From Gemmatimonadota bacterium (GTDB lineage Bacteria; Latescibacterota; UBA2968), in contig VXRD01000003.1 of assembly GCA_009838845.1 (NCBI GenBank), positions 38,371 through 102,370 on the forward strand: a stretch of DNA of 64,000 nucleotides, given 5' to 3'. The notes under the pieces are model-generated. The model did no database searches. It was not told the DNA's origin and saw only the letters and a program-made list of their open reading frames with translations. The position numbers and the translations under genes were made by a program. This document shows positions 51,473 through 61,272 of the stretch, piece by piece. The stretch's first letter is position 1. Every line of letters starts with the position of its first letter.

Positions 51473-52447
51473 TTAAAAAAGTGAGAGCTGAACGGGGTCT
51501 TGTTCTGTGTCGGGTTGTGGGGTGGATTGTCTGGCAGGTCTGTCATCGGGGTAGCACACGGCTTTGAAGGGGCAGGTGGTACACAGGTGGGTATTTGTCG
51601 TCATTGGGAAGGTGTCTTGTGAAGCGGTATTTTGTTCGGGGTCGTCGAGGAGGGCGCGCATTTTCTGGACGCTTTCGGTGACGAATATACGGGTCTGGTC
51701 GAGGTCATCGGGAGAGAGGTGTAGGGTGCGCTCGGTGTTGGTTTGCAGGTAGATGTCCTGGAGTTGCAGGTCGGATAATGCGACGCCCCACTGCGAGGTG
51801 GCATAGAGGGCGTACACAGCGAGTTGGTGGCGGTCGGCCTGGCGTTCGCGCCCGGTTTTCCAGTCGAAGATATAGACCGATTTGTCGCGGCGAATCGCCA
51901 CGTCGAGCACGACCCAGATTTTGGTATTGGCAAGGGTAAAATCTGTGAGGTCTTCAATGGTGAGATAGTCTTCGGGGCGGGCAGATTGCAGGGTGGCGTA
52001 GGCTTTGGAGGCGAAAAAAGCGTTGAGACTCGTCGAGATGTGATTGGCCGACTTGTTCTGATCGGTTTCTGTAAAGGGTTCGTTGTAATAGTGTTCAAAC
52101 AAATTGGTGTATCGAGAGGCTGAATAGCGCCAGAGATGTTCCGCGGATTCTTGCAGGTGTTGGCGGAATAAATTTTGCGCGTAGGTCTCGACGGCAAAGG
52201 GGAGAATATCGCGTCCCAGTTTCAGTGCGTTGAGCGCGTTGCTGATGGCGTCGTGAACCACGGTACCGACGAGTTGCGGTACTGTGGTTATTTTTTTCAG
52301 GCGATAGAGCAACTGGGTCTGCGCGTCTGCGTCTTTGTCCCAGCCTCCCCAGCTTCCGTAGTAGTTGAAATAGTATTGTCGTTTGCACGAATCAAACATG
52401 CGATGGCGCGAAGGCGACCAGGAAAATTCGTTTTGGAAATTGGACAT
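51473..52447 (-). CDS. RecB/Cas4-like PD-(D/E)XK nuclease with Fe-S cysteines
   Basis: A 324-residue nuclease-domain protein. A first cysteine in DSCKRQYYFNYY and three at the C-terminus (CTTCPFKAVC) make the four-cysteine Fe-S arrangement of the RecB/Cas4 exonuclease group. The catalytic centre is LVGTVVHDA, WVVLDVAIRRDKSVYIFDWK. No cas genes or CRISPR repeats are near, so a repair-type role is likelier than CRISPR adaptation. The Met at 52447 is chosen because upstream codons derive from a dispersed repeat. Its 3' end exists as a pseudogene fragment at 39531-39640. Confidence 0.82.
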   Translation of the reverse strand: MSNFQNEFSWSPSRHRMFDSCKRQYYFNYYGSWGGWDKDADAQTQLLYRLKKITTVPQLVGTVVHDAISNALNALKLGRDILPFAVETYAQNLFRQHLQESAEHLWRYSASRYTNLFEHYYNEPFTETDQNKSANHISTSLNAFFASKAYATLQSARPEDYLTIEDLTDFTLANTKIWVVLDVAIRRDKSVYIFDWKTGRERQADRHQLAVYALYATSQWGVALSDLQLQDIYLQTNTERTLHLSPDDLDQTRIFVTESVQKMRALLDDPEQNTASQDTFPMTTNTHLCTTCPFKAVCYPDDRPARQSTPQPDTEQDPVQLSLF

Positions 52448-52449
52448 GA

Positions 52450-52490
52450 AAAAGCAACCACAGATGAACACAGATAAACACGGATGAAAG
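52450..52490. repeat. Dispersed ACCACAGAT-type repeat upstream of the nuclease gene
   Basis: Units such as CACAGATAAACACGGATGA, nearly the same as the copy inside the exported-protein gene at 24282-24320. It covers the region immediately before the nuclease start and the end of aroA. Confidence 0.65.
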
Positions 52491-52530
52491 GGGGCGGACA
52501 GAAGGTACCTTTGCCGCTAATTATGCAGAT

Positions 52531-53811
52531 TCAATACAATGAGTTTAAGACATCGAAATACGTCGGAAATGTTTTGTTGACGCAGTCGGGGTCGTTAATG
52601 ACAATGCCGGGGATTTTTAGTCCGATCAGCGATAGACTCATCGCCATGCGGTGATCGTCGTACGTGTCGAGTGCCGCGGGTTGGATGTGGTCTGCGGGAT
52701 AGACCGTGAGGCCGTCGGCGCGGGTGTCAACGCGCACGCCGAGCTTGTTCAGTTCGGTTTTGAGTGCGGCGATGCGGTCGGTTTCGTGGATGCGGAGGAC
52801 GGCTACGTTGTGTACGCTGATTGGAGCAGAGGCAAACGGGGCCAGGGCGCACAGGGTTGGCACGATGTCGGGCGTGGCGTTCATGTCGATGTCGAGGCCC
52901 GACAGACGCCCTGTTCCGCGCACTTCAATGCCTTCAGAGTCTTTGCGCACATCACAGCCCATTTTGGACAGAATATCGACAAAGCCGATGTCGCCCTGAA
53001 TGGATTGCGCTGTTAAATTGGGTACGCGCACGCGACCGAGGGTGAGTGCGGCTGCGGCAAAAAAATAGGAGGCGTTGGATGCATCGGGTTCGATCAGGTA
53101 GGTGCGGGAATGATAGCGCTGACCTGCGCGCACTGTGAAAAAGCGGTAATTATTATTGGTGACTTCAATGCCGAAGTCGCGCATGACGGCAATGGTGAGG
53201 TCGATATACGGTTTGGATACGAGGTCGCCTTTGACGTGGATTTCGACATCACTTTGGGCGTAGGAAGCCACCTGGAGCAGAGCCGTGAAATACTGGCTGC
53301 TTTTGCTGCCGTTCATGGTGGTGCGGCCGCCTTTGAGGCCAGAGGCGACGATGAGCGCGGGGGGGCATAGCCCGTCCTTGCCTTCACAACGCGCGGTTAC
53401 ACCGAGGGGGGTGAGGCCGTCGAGAAGATCCTGGATGGGGCGCTCGCGCATCCGTTCGACGCCATCTATGGTATAGGTTCCAGCACCCAGGCCGAGATAT
53501 GCCGCGAGAAAGCGCGCCGAGGTGCCCGAGTTGCCAATGTGAAGTTCTGCCTGATCAGCGGGGATGCGCCCGCCTGTGCCATAGACGCGAAATGCAGCCT
53601 CTGTTTCGTTTTCTTCCACGCGAATGCCCAGATCGCGCAGGGCATTTACCATATACTGCGTATCATCGCTCATGAGTGCGTTGTTGAGGTGGCTGATGCC
53701 ATCGGCAAGTGCGGCAATCAGCAGAACGCGGTTGGTGATGCTTTTAGAACCCGGAATCGCGACATTTGCATCGACTGGGGCTGTCATGGGTTGAATTTCA
53801 AGAGTTTTCAT
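52531..53811 (-). CDS. aroA: 3-phosphoshikimate 1-carboxyvinyltransferase (EPSP synthase)
   Basis: A 426-residue enzyme of the shikimate pathway, transferring an enolpyruvyl group from PEP to shikimate 3-phosphate. Substrate blocks are visible: PGSKSITNRVLLIAALADG, LHIGNSGTSARFLAAYLG, NGSKSSQYFTALL, DASNASYFFAAAAL and VLRIHETDRIAALKTELNKL. The ATG at 53811 gives the normal length. It is divergent from dnaE with a 243-base gap in which no confident promoter was read. Confidence 0.95.
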   Translation of the reverse strand: MKTLEIQPMTAPVDANVAIPGSKSITNRVLLIAALADGISHLNNALMSDDTQYMVNALRDLGIRVEENETEAAFRVYGTGGRIPADQAELHIGNSGTSARFLAAYLGLGAGTYTIDGVERMRERPIQDLLDGLTPLGVTARCEGKDGLCPPALIVASGLKGGRTTMNGSKSSQYFTALLQVASYAQSDVEIHVKGDLVSKPYIDLTIAVMRDFGIEVTNNNYRFFTVRAGQRYHSRTYLIEPDASNASYFFAAAALTLGRVRVPNLTAQSIQGDIGFVDILSKMGCDVRKDSEGIEVRGTGRLSGLDIDMNATPDIVPTLCALAPFASAPISVHNVAVLRIHETDRIAALKTELNKLGVRVDTRADGLTVYPADHIQPAALDTYDDHRMAMSLSLIGLKIPGIVINDPDCVNKTFPTYFDVLNSLY

Positions 53812-54054
53812 AGGTCTAAAAATAAATGAAAAATTAAAAATGCACAATGCACAATAGTTTTTCTGTGGGCGTTTTTTCGATGTCCTGTTTTAATGGCGTT
53901 ACACCCTGCCATTCTGTCGCTTGATTTTTTCCGGTACCGGTTTTAGATTAGAGAGCAGATTGTAATATTCTCTCCTGATTCTTTTCCCTCTCTCCGATTT
54001 CTTTGTTTGTCCGAGATGCCCTCCCCCAACATCTCCATTTACGGGAGCGTGTTG

Positions 54055-57000
54055 ATGAAATCCTCTGACTTTGTCCATTTGCACAGCCACACCATGTACA
54101 GCCTGCTCGATGGTGCGTCGAGAATAGAAGATATTGCCCAGGTAGCCGCCGAATGGGGCATGCCTGCGGTTGCGATGACCGATCACGGCAATCTTTTTGG
54201 TGCCATTGATTTTTATCGCGCAATGAAAGATGTGGGCGTCAATCCGATTATCGGGTGCGAAGTGTATTGCGCGCTCGGAAGTCGATTTGACAAAAAATCT
54301 ATGCCGGGTCTTCAGGGCAGTTCAAATCATCTTGTTTTACTGGTCAAAAATTATACGGGCTATAAAAATCTGATCAAGCTGGTGTCCGCGGGATATCTCG
54401 AGGGCTATTATTATAATCCGCGCATAGACAAAGACTTGCTGCGCCAGCATTCGGAAGGGCTGATTTGCCTGTCGGCGTGCGTCGGGGGCGAGATACCCTA
54501 TTTGATCGAACGCGAGGGATATAAGACGGCGCAAAAGGCCGTGGAGACGTATCTCGATATTTTCGGCGATGATTATTATCTGGAGATTCAGCGACACGGC
54601 ATTGACAAAGAAAAAAAGATCAATCCCGGATTGGTCAAGCTGCACGAGGAGATGGGCGTGCCCTTGGTGGCGACCAATGATTCGCATTTTACGCGCGCTG
54701 AAGACCACGAAGCGCATGCGGCTCTGGTCGCTATTCAGACGGGTAAGACATTGGACGATCCCAAGCGCATGTGTTATCCCGAAGGCGTGTATTTTAAGTC
54801 GGCAGAGGAGATGTACGAGCTGTTTAAGGATATGCCACACGTTCTGGAACCCACGCTTGAGATTGCCGAAAAATGCAATCTGGAGATTTCATTTGATGAG
54901 TCTCACGCGCCCGATTTCCCTTTGCCAGAGAAGTATGATTCGGCCAGTGATTATCTGAAAGATCTGGCGCACAAGGGCATGGAAACGCGTTGTAAGCAGG
55001 TGACCGCTGAGCATGAGGAGCGCCTGAAGTTTGAGTTGGGTGTGATCGATCAGACGGGATATCCGGGCTATTTTTTGATTTTGCACGATCTGGTGCAATT
55101 TTCCAATGCCTCTGGCATCCGCGCAGGCGCGCGTGGGTCTGCGGTGAGCAGTCTGGTGGCTTATGCACTGGGTATTACGGCTGTGGATCCCATCGAATAC
55201 GGGCTGGTGTTTGAGCGGTTTTTGAATCCCGAGCGGATTTCGCCGCCCGATATTGATTACGATATTGCCGACCGCGACCGCGAGCAGATCATTGATTACG
55301 TGGTGGAAAAATACGGGCGCGACAATGTGTGTCAGGTGATTACGTTTGGCACCATGGGTGCAAAGGGCGTGATTCGCGATGTGGGGCGGGTGTTGGACCA
55401 GCCATTTGCCGAAGTCGATAGAATTTCAAAACTGGTGCCCGGAGAATTGAAGGTGACGCTCAATAAAGCACTCGATCAGGTGTCCGAGTTGCGTCAGATT
55501 GCGGAAGATGGGGGCACGGGGCAAAAGATGATCGGTATTGGAAAGCAACTCGAAGGTCTGGCGCGCCATGCGTCGATTCACGCGGCTGCGGTGGTGATTA
55601 CGCCCGAGCCTGTGACCGAGTTTATGCCCGTTTACAAAGCGCCCAAAGGCGGCGAGGTGATGACGCAGTACAATATGCACCATGTGGAAGACCTGGGCTT
55701 TTTGAAGATGGATTTTTTGGGGCTTCGCAATCTGACGGTGATTGACGATGCCGTGAAGATGGTGAAGGAAAATTACGGCGTGGATGTGGATGTGGATAAC
55801 TTGCCTCTGGACGATGAGAAGACCTATCGCCTGTTTGGCCGGGGGGATACGACCGGGGTGTTTCAGTTTGAAAGCGCGGGGATGAGGGGCTATTTGCAAC
55901 AACTGAAGCCGGATACGATTGACGATATTATTGCGATGAACGCGCTTTATCGCCCGGGACCGATGCAGTACATTCCCAATTACGTTGACCGCAAGCACGG
56001 GCGGGAAGAAGTGACGTATGACGATGAGAAGATGCGCCCGGCTCTGGAAGAGACGTACGGCATTATTACCTACCAGGAACAGGTGCAGCGCCTGTGCCGC
56101 GACCTGGCCGGATTTACACTTGCCAAAGCCGATGGCATCCGCAAAGCCATGGGGAAGAAGTTGGCCGATGTAATGGAAAAGTATCGGCTCGAATTTTTAG
56201 AAGGTGCCATGACCAATGACGTTGAGAAAACGGTTGCACAACAAATATGGCGAGATATTGAGGTTTTCTCGGGCTATGGGTTCAATAAGGCGCATAGTGC
56301 GGGCTATTCGATGGTGGCTTACCAGTGCGCGTATCTCAAGGCGCATTATCCGGCTGAATTTATGGCGGCGAACCTCAACAGTGAAATTGGCAATATCGAG
56401 CGTCTGGTCGTTTTGATTGAAGAATGCCGGCGGATGGATCTGGATGTATTGCCCCCGGATGTGAATGAAGGGCAGGTCGATTTTGTGGCGACCAAAAATG
56501 AGATTCGAATGGGTATGGCTGCCATTCGCAATGTGGGGCGCAGTGCGGTTCAAGCGATTGTTGCAGCGCGTGAAGCAGATGGCCCTTTTGAGTCGCTATT
56601 TGATTTTTGTGACCGCGTGGATTCTCAGGCTGTGAACAGGCGGTGTATCGAAAGTCTGATTAAAGCCGGTGCTTATGATTGCGTGCCGGGGCATCGCGCG
56701 CAGTTGCTCGAAGCCTTAGACCGCGCACTGGAGATGGCGCAATCTGTACAGATGGATCGCGCGCGCGGGCAAATCTCCATGTTTGAAATGGTCGAGATGC
56801 AAACGCAGGTGGTGAACGACCAATCGCTGCCCGAGGTTGAGGAATGGACTGAGCGCGAACGCCTCGCTTATGAAAAAGATATGCTGGGCTTTTATCTTTC
56901 GGGGCATCCGCTGGAACGCTACAGAACCGATTTGGCGGAAATGGGTATGAGATCGGTAAGTGATCTGACGGGATTGCCCGATGGTGCTGAGGTCCAGATT

Positions 57001-57561
57001 GGAGGCGTGTTGACCGAGGTAAAACCGCATACGACACGCGATGGCCGGCCCATGGCTTTTGGTGTGCTGGAAGATTTGAGCGGCACGGTTGATCTCGTGG
57101 TGTTTTCCGATAATTTTGAAAAATTGCGCGAGCAACTGCTGGTCGATGAAATGGTGGTTTTACAAGGTCGATTTTCCGCACGCAATGGGCGGTCTTCGGT
57201 GCAGGTTGAAAATGCGATGCCTATCGAGCAAGCGCGCGAGCAACTGGCCGATACCGTCAATGTGATGTTGCCGGGTGATTTGATTCGAATGGAGCCACTC
57301 AAATCACTGCATACCCTGTGTCTGAGACATCCGGGCAATTGTCAGTTGCGATTACATCTGGAATTGGAGCGCGACCATTCAACCGTCGTCCTGTCTCGCC
57401 AGGTTCAGGTGTTGCCTTCCGATGCCCTGTTGCGAGAAATTGTCGAACTCACGGACGGCAGGGCTAATGCCTGGGTATCAACTGAGGTGGGACGAGCCCG
57501 ACGTGCGGCGAGACGCCAATCCGATGAAATGGTCTTCGAGGGGGGGCTTGTAACGGCGTGA
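54055..57561 (+). CDS. dnaE: DNA polymerase III alpha subunit (DnaE)
   Basis: A 1,168-residue replicative polymerase. The N-terminal PHP domain (DFVHLHSHTMYSLLDGASR) is followed by the palm. Catalytic Asp399 and Asp401 lie in PPDIDYDIADRDR and Asp553 in LKMDFLGLRNL, matching the E. coli triad positions. Helix-hairpin-helix and OB segments follow, the latter with VQIGGVLTEVKPHTTRDGRP near residue 985. GGGAG lies upstream of the ATG at 54055; the longer frame starts at 54007. The gene converges on rodA across a strong terminator. Confidence 0.97.
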   Translation: MKSSDFVHLHSHTMYSLLDGASRIEDIAQVAAEWGMPAVAMTDHGNLFGAIDFYRAMKDVGVNPIIGCEVYCALGSRFDKKSMPGLQGSSNHLVLLVKNYTGYKNLIKLVSAGYLEGYYYNPRIDKDLLRQHSEGLICLSACVGGEIPYLIEREGYKTAQKAVETYLDIFGDDYYLEIQRHGIDKEKKINPGLVKLHEEMGVPLVATNDSHFTRAEDHEAHAALVAIQTGKTLDDPKRMCYPEGVYFKSAEEMYELFKDMPHVLEPTLEIAEKCNLEISFDESHAPDFPLPEKYDSASDYLKDLAHKGMETRCKQVTAEHEERLKFELGVIDQTGYPGYFLILHDLVQFSNASGIRAGARGSAVSSLVAYALGITAVDPIEYGLVFERFLNPERISPPDIDYDIADRDREQIIDYVVEKYGRDNVCQVITFGTMGAKGVIRDVGRVLDQPFAEVDRISKLVPGELKVTLNKALDQVSELRQIAEDGGTGQKMIGIGKQLEGLARHASIHAAAVVITPEPVTEFMPVYKAPKGGEVMTQYNMHHVEDLGFLKMDFLGLRNLTVIDDAVKMVKENYGVDVDVDNLPLDDEKTYRLFGRGDTTGVFQFESAGMRGYLQQLKPDTIDDIIAMNALYRPGPMQYIPNYVDRKHGREEVTYDDEKMRPALEETYGIITYQEQVQRLCRDLAGFTLAKADGIRKAMGKKLADVMEKYRLEFLEGAMTNDVEKTVAQQIWRDIEVFSGYGFNKAHSAGYSMVAYQCAYLKAHYPAEFMAANLNSEIGNIERLVVLIEECRRMDLDVLPPDVNEGQVDFVATKNEIRMGMAAIRNVGRSAVQAIVAAREADGPFESLFDFCDRVDSQAVNRRCIESLIKAGAYDCVPGHRAQLLEALDRALEMAQSVQMDRARGQISMFEMVEMQTQVVNDQSLPEVEEWTERERLAYEKDMLGFYLSGHPLERYRTDLAEMGMRSVSDLTGLPDGAEVQIGGVLTEVKPHTTRDGRPMAFGVLEDLSGTVDLVVFSDNFEKLREQLLVDEMVVLQGRFSARNGRSSVQVENAMPIEQAREQLADTVNVMLPGDLIRMEPLKSLHTLCLRHPGNCQLRLHLELERDHSTVVLSRQVQVLPSDALLREIVELTDGRANAWVSTEVGRARRAARRQSDEMVFEGGLVTA

Positions 57562-57588
57562 TGAGAGACGAGAAAAATGAATAAAAAT

Positions 57589-57622
57589 AAAAGGCGAGAG
57601 GCCGGATGACCTCTCGCCTTTT
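57589..57622. terminator. Bidirectional terminator between dnaE and rodA
   Basis: A perfect 13-bp stem AAAAGGCGAGAGG/CCTCTCGCCTTTT with an 8-base loop. The stem ends are A-rich and T-rich, so it can act for dnaE on the plus strand and rodA on the minus strand. Confidence 0.85.
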
Positions 57623-57635
57623 GCGTTTTACATCT

Positions 57636-58856
57636 TTAATAATCCTCATACCTGTTGGCATAAATGTTGAGCAACAGACCAATGAGGATCATGTTTGTGA
57701 TGAGGGTGGAACCTCCGTAGCTCAGGAAAGGCAAAGGTAGGCCCGTGACGGGCATGATGCCGACGGTCATGCCGATGTTGACAAAAATGTGGAAGAAGAG
57801 AATGGTCGCCAGACCGATAGCGGTCAAGCTGGAGAAGCGGTTTTTGGTCTGTACGGCAATGGACAAGGCGCGCCATAAGATGAACACAAATAATGCCAGA
57901 ACAAAAAAGGCACCGAGAAATCCAAATTCTTCGCATATAACGGAAAAAATAAAATCGGTGTGTTGTTCGGGTAAAAAGGCGAGTTTGGTTTGTGTGCCTT
58001 CTAAAAAGCCCTTGCCCTTGAGACCACCAGACCCAATGGCGATTTTGGACTGAATGACCTGATAACCCGCGCCGAGTTTGTCTATATTGGGGTCGAGAAA
58101 GGTGAGGATACGGCGTTTTTGGTAGTCGTGGAGTTTGTTTTCCCATACATAAGGTGCGGCGATAGCAACCGCGAGATTGACCAATAGCAAGATGCCTGCG
58201 GTGGACAAACGGGTGCGTTCATGGAAAAGGATCCCAATGAGCAGGATTACCACCGCAACCAGCATCCATGGGTGAAAAGCACATATCAGGGTGAGGGCAG
58301 GAGAAATCAAAAAAAATAGATGAAGGGGTTTGGCACCGGCCCAAAAGAACATGGGCAGGATGAGAATGCTAAAAACCAGAGCGGTGCCCAGATCGGGTTG
58401 CTTAAAAACGAGTAAGATGGGTACGAGAACGAACAACAGAGGAGGGATAAAGGCACGTACGCGGGTCAGGTCGCGGTTGCGATAGGTCAAAAAGCGCGCG
58501 AGTACCAGGACGGTCGTTATCTTGGCTAATTCAGAAGGCTGTATGTGAATGGGACCAACGTTGAGCCAACGCCGGTCCCCCAATTCGAGCACGAGTATCA
58601 AAAGTGTAACTGTCAGGCCATAAAGGACATAGGCAAAGGCGTAAAAAAGTTTAAGGGGAATGGCCATGGTGATGATCATGGCAATAAACCCGAGTAAGGC
58701 CCAGAGGATTTGCTTTTCATAAATATTGCCGGCCAGGCCCAAATCCCAATTGTAGCTGGCACTGTATATGGTGGTAATGCCCACACCAATGCCCAGGCAT
58801 ATTGCTGAGAGGAGACCGATGTCGAGGTCGCGTCGAACAAATAGAGAAAGACTCAC
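57636..58856 (-). CDS. rodA: Rod-shape-determining glycosyltransferase RodA
   Basis: A 406-residue SEDS-family polymerase of the murein side wall, with about ten membrane helices. Conserved blocks are GDRRWLNVGPIHIQPSELAK, GAGYQVIQSKIAIGSGGLKG and the C-terminal VTGLPLPFLSYGGSTLITN. The start is a GTG at 58856 preceded by GAGGT five bases away; the longer frame begins inside mrdA. It works with MrdA, whose gene lies 22 bases upstream in the same operon. Confidence 0.94.
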   Translation of the reverse strand: MSLSLFVRRDLDIGLLSAICLGIGVGITTIYSASYNWDLGLAGNIYEKQILWALLGFIAMIITMAIPLKLFYAFAYVLYGLTVTLLILVLELGDRRWLNVGPIHIQPSELAKITTVLVLARFLTYRNRDLTRVRAFIPPLLFVLVPILLVFKQPDLGTALVFSILILPMFFWAGAKPLHLFFLISPALTLICAFHPWMLVAVVILLIGILFHERTRLSTAGILLLVNLAVAIAAPYVWENKLHDYQKRRILTFLDPNIDKLGAGYQVIQSKIAIGSGGLKGKGFLEGTQTKLAFLPEQHTDFIFSVICEEFGFLGAFFVLALFVFILWRALSIAVQTKNRFSSLTAIGLATILFFHIFVNIGMTVGIMPVTGLPLPFLSYGGSTLITNMILIGLLLNIYANRYEDY

Positions 58857-58878
58857 AACTACCTCGAAAAAAGAGAGG

Positions 58879-60744
58879 TTACTGGTTATTGACCACAATC
58901 ATTTCGTCGGTGGGTTTTGGCACCGTGTGTTCGAAATAGGCTTCGAGCGTTTTTTGTGCAATAGGCCCGGCAATTCTACCCCCCGAACCGCCGTTTTCAA
59001 CAATTACAGCAATGGCAATGCGCGGGTTTTCTGCCGGTGCATAAGCGACAAACCAGGCGTGGTCTTCACCATGGGGATTTTGTGCGGTGCCCGTTTTTCC
59101 CGCAACGACAATATTGGGTAAACGGGCAGAAAACCCGGTGCCGCCAGGGCTGTTGACCACGTCTTCCATCATGCTTTGCACTGTTTTAATTACCTCTTTC
59201 GAGAGGGGTAGAGATGTGGTTCCTCCCTGTGCGCCTTTGATCACATGCGGAGTAGGTAACTGACCGGTTGCCAGCGCGCTCGTATAGCGCACCACCTGAA
59301 GGGGTGTTGCCAGAAGTTCCCCTTGCCCAATGGTCAGGTTGAGCATATAGCCACCAGCCCAGAAGCCGTGCCTTTGCTTGTAATAGGCGCGGTTGGGCAG
59401 CAGACCGCGTGCTTCACCATCGCCTTCCGAAGCGATGTCGATATTTGTCAATTCGCCAAATCCGAACATAGCGGCATACCGATGCCAGTTGTCAATGCCC
59501 ACTTTGAGGCCGAGTTGGTAAAAGAATACATCACACGATTTTACGAGTGCTTGTCGCATGTTGATAGGCCCACAACCTTTTTTGTTGTGACATCTAAACC
59601 GGCGATCGCCCAAAACCATGCCTCCTGTGCATGGTCTCAAGCGATATTCATCGGCTTTGATTATGCCCAGGTCCAAAGCGGCTATTGATGTGATCATTTT
59701 AAAGACCGAAGCGGGTGGATATTCGCCTTTAAGGCTGCGGTTGAGCAAGGGTTTTGATGGGTCTGTTTGTAAGTGCTGCCAGGCTTTGGGGGCCCGGATA
59801 GATTGTGGATGAAAACCAGGTTTGCTGACCATGGCAATGATTTCGCCAGATTGTGGGTGCATGGCAATCAGGCTGCCGCGCATGCTATCTGCAAAGGCGT
59901 GCTCAGCGGCATGCTGCACGCGCCAGTCGAGCGTGAGCCACAAATCTTCACCGGAAATGGGAGGATCTGTTTTTTCGGGGAAACTGCCCACTTCGCGTCC
60001 TTTTGCATTCACTTCGATGTATTTGACGCCTTTATGGCCTCGCATTCGGTCTTCAAATATGCGCTCAATACCTCGTTTTCCAATCTGGTCGTCGTAGCCA
60101 TATCCCCGCGTTTTCATGTGGGTATATTGAGATGCGTTGATAAGCCCGACATAGCCCAAAATATGGGGTGCTAAGACCAGGGGGTTACTGGTGTTGTGCT
60201 GGGCGTGCGAAAACCCGGTGGAAAGCACCGCGGGTGTGTCAAAGATGGGATAGCCCCTGCGGGGTTCGATTTGGATTTCTACACCTGGAAAGTCATAGCG
60301 GTTTTCTTCGATGATGGAAATGGTTTCAAAATCCACATCGAGTTTGAGTTTGACCGGGTCGTAAAAATGCCGATTATGCGATTGCAATTTTTCTGTTATT
60401 GTTTTGCAGGGCAGATCTACAATTTGCCCAAGGCGTTCGAGAAGCCCATTACATTTATCTTCTTCAATATTTGCCAAAAAGCGAGGGGGAATGACTGAGA
60501 TGTTATAAGCTGGTCTGTTATCGACCAAAATGATACCATTGCGGTCGCGGATCAGGCCGCGATTGGCCTGGATGATGACGGGCTGCATGGTATTCTTTTC
60601 AGATTGGATGCGATACTGTTCCCATTCGGCAATCTGCAATATATAGAGGCGAATGCCCAATATGCCAAAGAGAAACGCGATTACACCGAAAAGAATGCGT
60701 GCGCGATGTGCTCGAATGCCGTTATGTGTGAAGTCATTCTGCAT
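58879..60744 (-). CDS. mrdA: Penicillin-binding protein 2 (MrdA)
   Basis: A 621-residue transpeptidase partner of RodA. One N-terminal membrane helix (GVIAFLFGILGIRLYILQI) precedes the dimerisation domain (GLIRDRNGIILVDNRPAYN). The transpeptidase motifs are GEYPPASVFKM with Ser346, SCDVFFYQLGLKV for the SxN equivalent, and VVAGKTGTAQNP for KTG. The ATG at 60744 is chosen over the in-frame TTG at 60753, so it overlaps mreD by 11 bases. It sits between mreD and rodA, the usual order. Confidence 0.95.
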   Translation of the reverse strand: MQNDFTHNGIRAHRARILFGVIAFLFGILGIRLYILQIAEWEQYRIQSEKNTMQPVIIQANRGLIRDRNGIILVDNRPAYNISVIPPRFLANIEEDKCNGLLERLGQIVDLPCKTITEKLQSHNRHFYDPVKLKLDVDFETISIIEENRYDFPGVEIQIEPRRGYPIFDTPAVLSTGFSHAQHNTSNPLVLAPHILGYVGLINASQYTHMKTRGYGYDDQIGKRGIERIFEDRMRGHKGVKYIEVNAKGREVGSFPEKTDPPISGEDLWLTLDWRVQHAAEHAFADSMRGSLIAMHPQSGEIIAMVSKPGFHPQSIRAPKAWQHLQTDPSKPLLNRSLKGEYPPASVFKMITSIAALDLGIIKADEYRLRPCTGGMVLGDRRFRCHNKKGCGPINMRQALVKSCDVFFYQLGLKVGIDNWHRYAAMFGFGELTNIDIASEGDGEARGLLPNRAYYKQRHGFWAGGYMLNLTIGQGELLATPLQVVRYTSALATGQLPTPHVIKGAQGGTTSLPLSKEVIKTVQSMMEDVVNSPGGTGFSARLPNIVVAGKTGTAQNPHGEDHAWFVAYAPAENPRIAIAVIVENGGSGGRIAGPIAQKTLEAYFEHTVPKPTDEMIVVNNQ

Positions 60745-61213
60745 GGGATTCAATATTGAGAAGTGAGAAATGAGTGAGGACAGACGACAATGCCATACCC
60801 AATACAGCTGTGTAAAGGCCTGTACCCAATCCGATGCTCAAAATTTTGAACGGTTGCAAAGCAACGAGAAAAAAAATTATATCGTGTAAGAGTGTTGCCA
60901 AAAATAAAATGGCGGCCTGTGCCCGCAGGGCTTCTGCGGCAACGCTCACACGGCTATAACCTGCAAAAAAACCAATCAGGCTGTTGCCGAGAGCATTGAC
61001 ACCCAAACGCGTGCCGGGGTCGTATATGTCGATGAGCAATCCCGATATAAAACCCAGTACCGTCGCTTCAATTTGCCCTCGGGTAAAGGCAATAAAAACC
61101 AGTATGATGATGACGATGTCCGGCGCAATGCCGTAAATGGCGAGGCTATCGATCCAGGATGCCTGGATAAGCAGTGCCAAAAGAATGAGCAAAATATTGC
61201 GGGTGATAATCAT
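60734..61213 (-). CDS. mreD: Rod-shape-determining protein MreD
   Basis: A 159-residue membrane protein with about five hydrophobic helices. Typical features are the short length and LGFISGLLIDIYDPGTRLGV followed by GNSLIGFFAGYSRV. MreD belongs to the elongasome and normally follows mreB and mreC. Here no mreB or mreC lies upstream: the next gene is the LysM transglycosylase, 59 bases away, so the locus is split. It overlaps mrdA. Confidence 0.87.
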   Translation of the reverse strand: MIITRNILLILLALLIQASWIDSLAIYGIAPDIVIIILVFIAFTRGQIEATVLGFISGLLIDIYDPGTRLGVNALGNSLIGFFAGYSRVSVAAEALRAQAAILFLATLLHDIIFFLVALQPFKILSIGLGTGLYTAVLGMALSSVLTHFSLLNIESHAE

Positions 61214-61272
61214 TGGTAAAACAGTCAGCTTTCACCCATTGGAGCGGATTAAAAACGGATAGCTGGCAGTTT

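Noticed and set aside
50080..51546. Long form of the propeller protein starting at 51546
   Set aside because: The extra 33 residues are the antiparallel-frame reading of the nuclease gene 3' end. The Met at 51447 gives a normal start.
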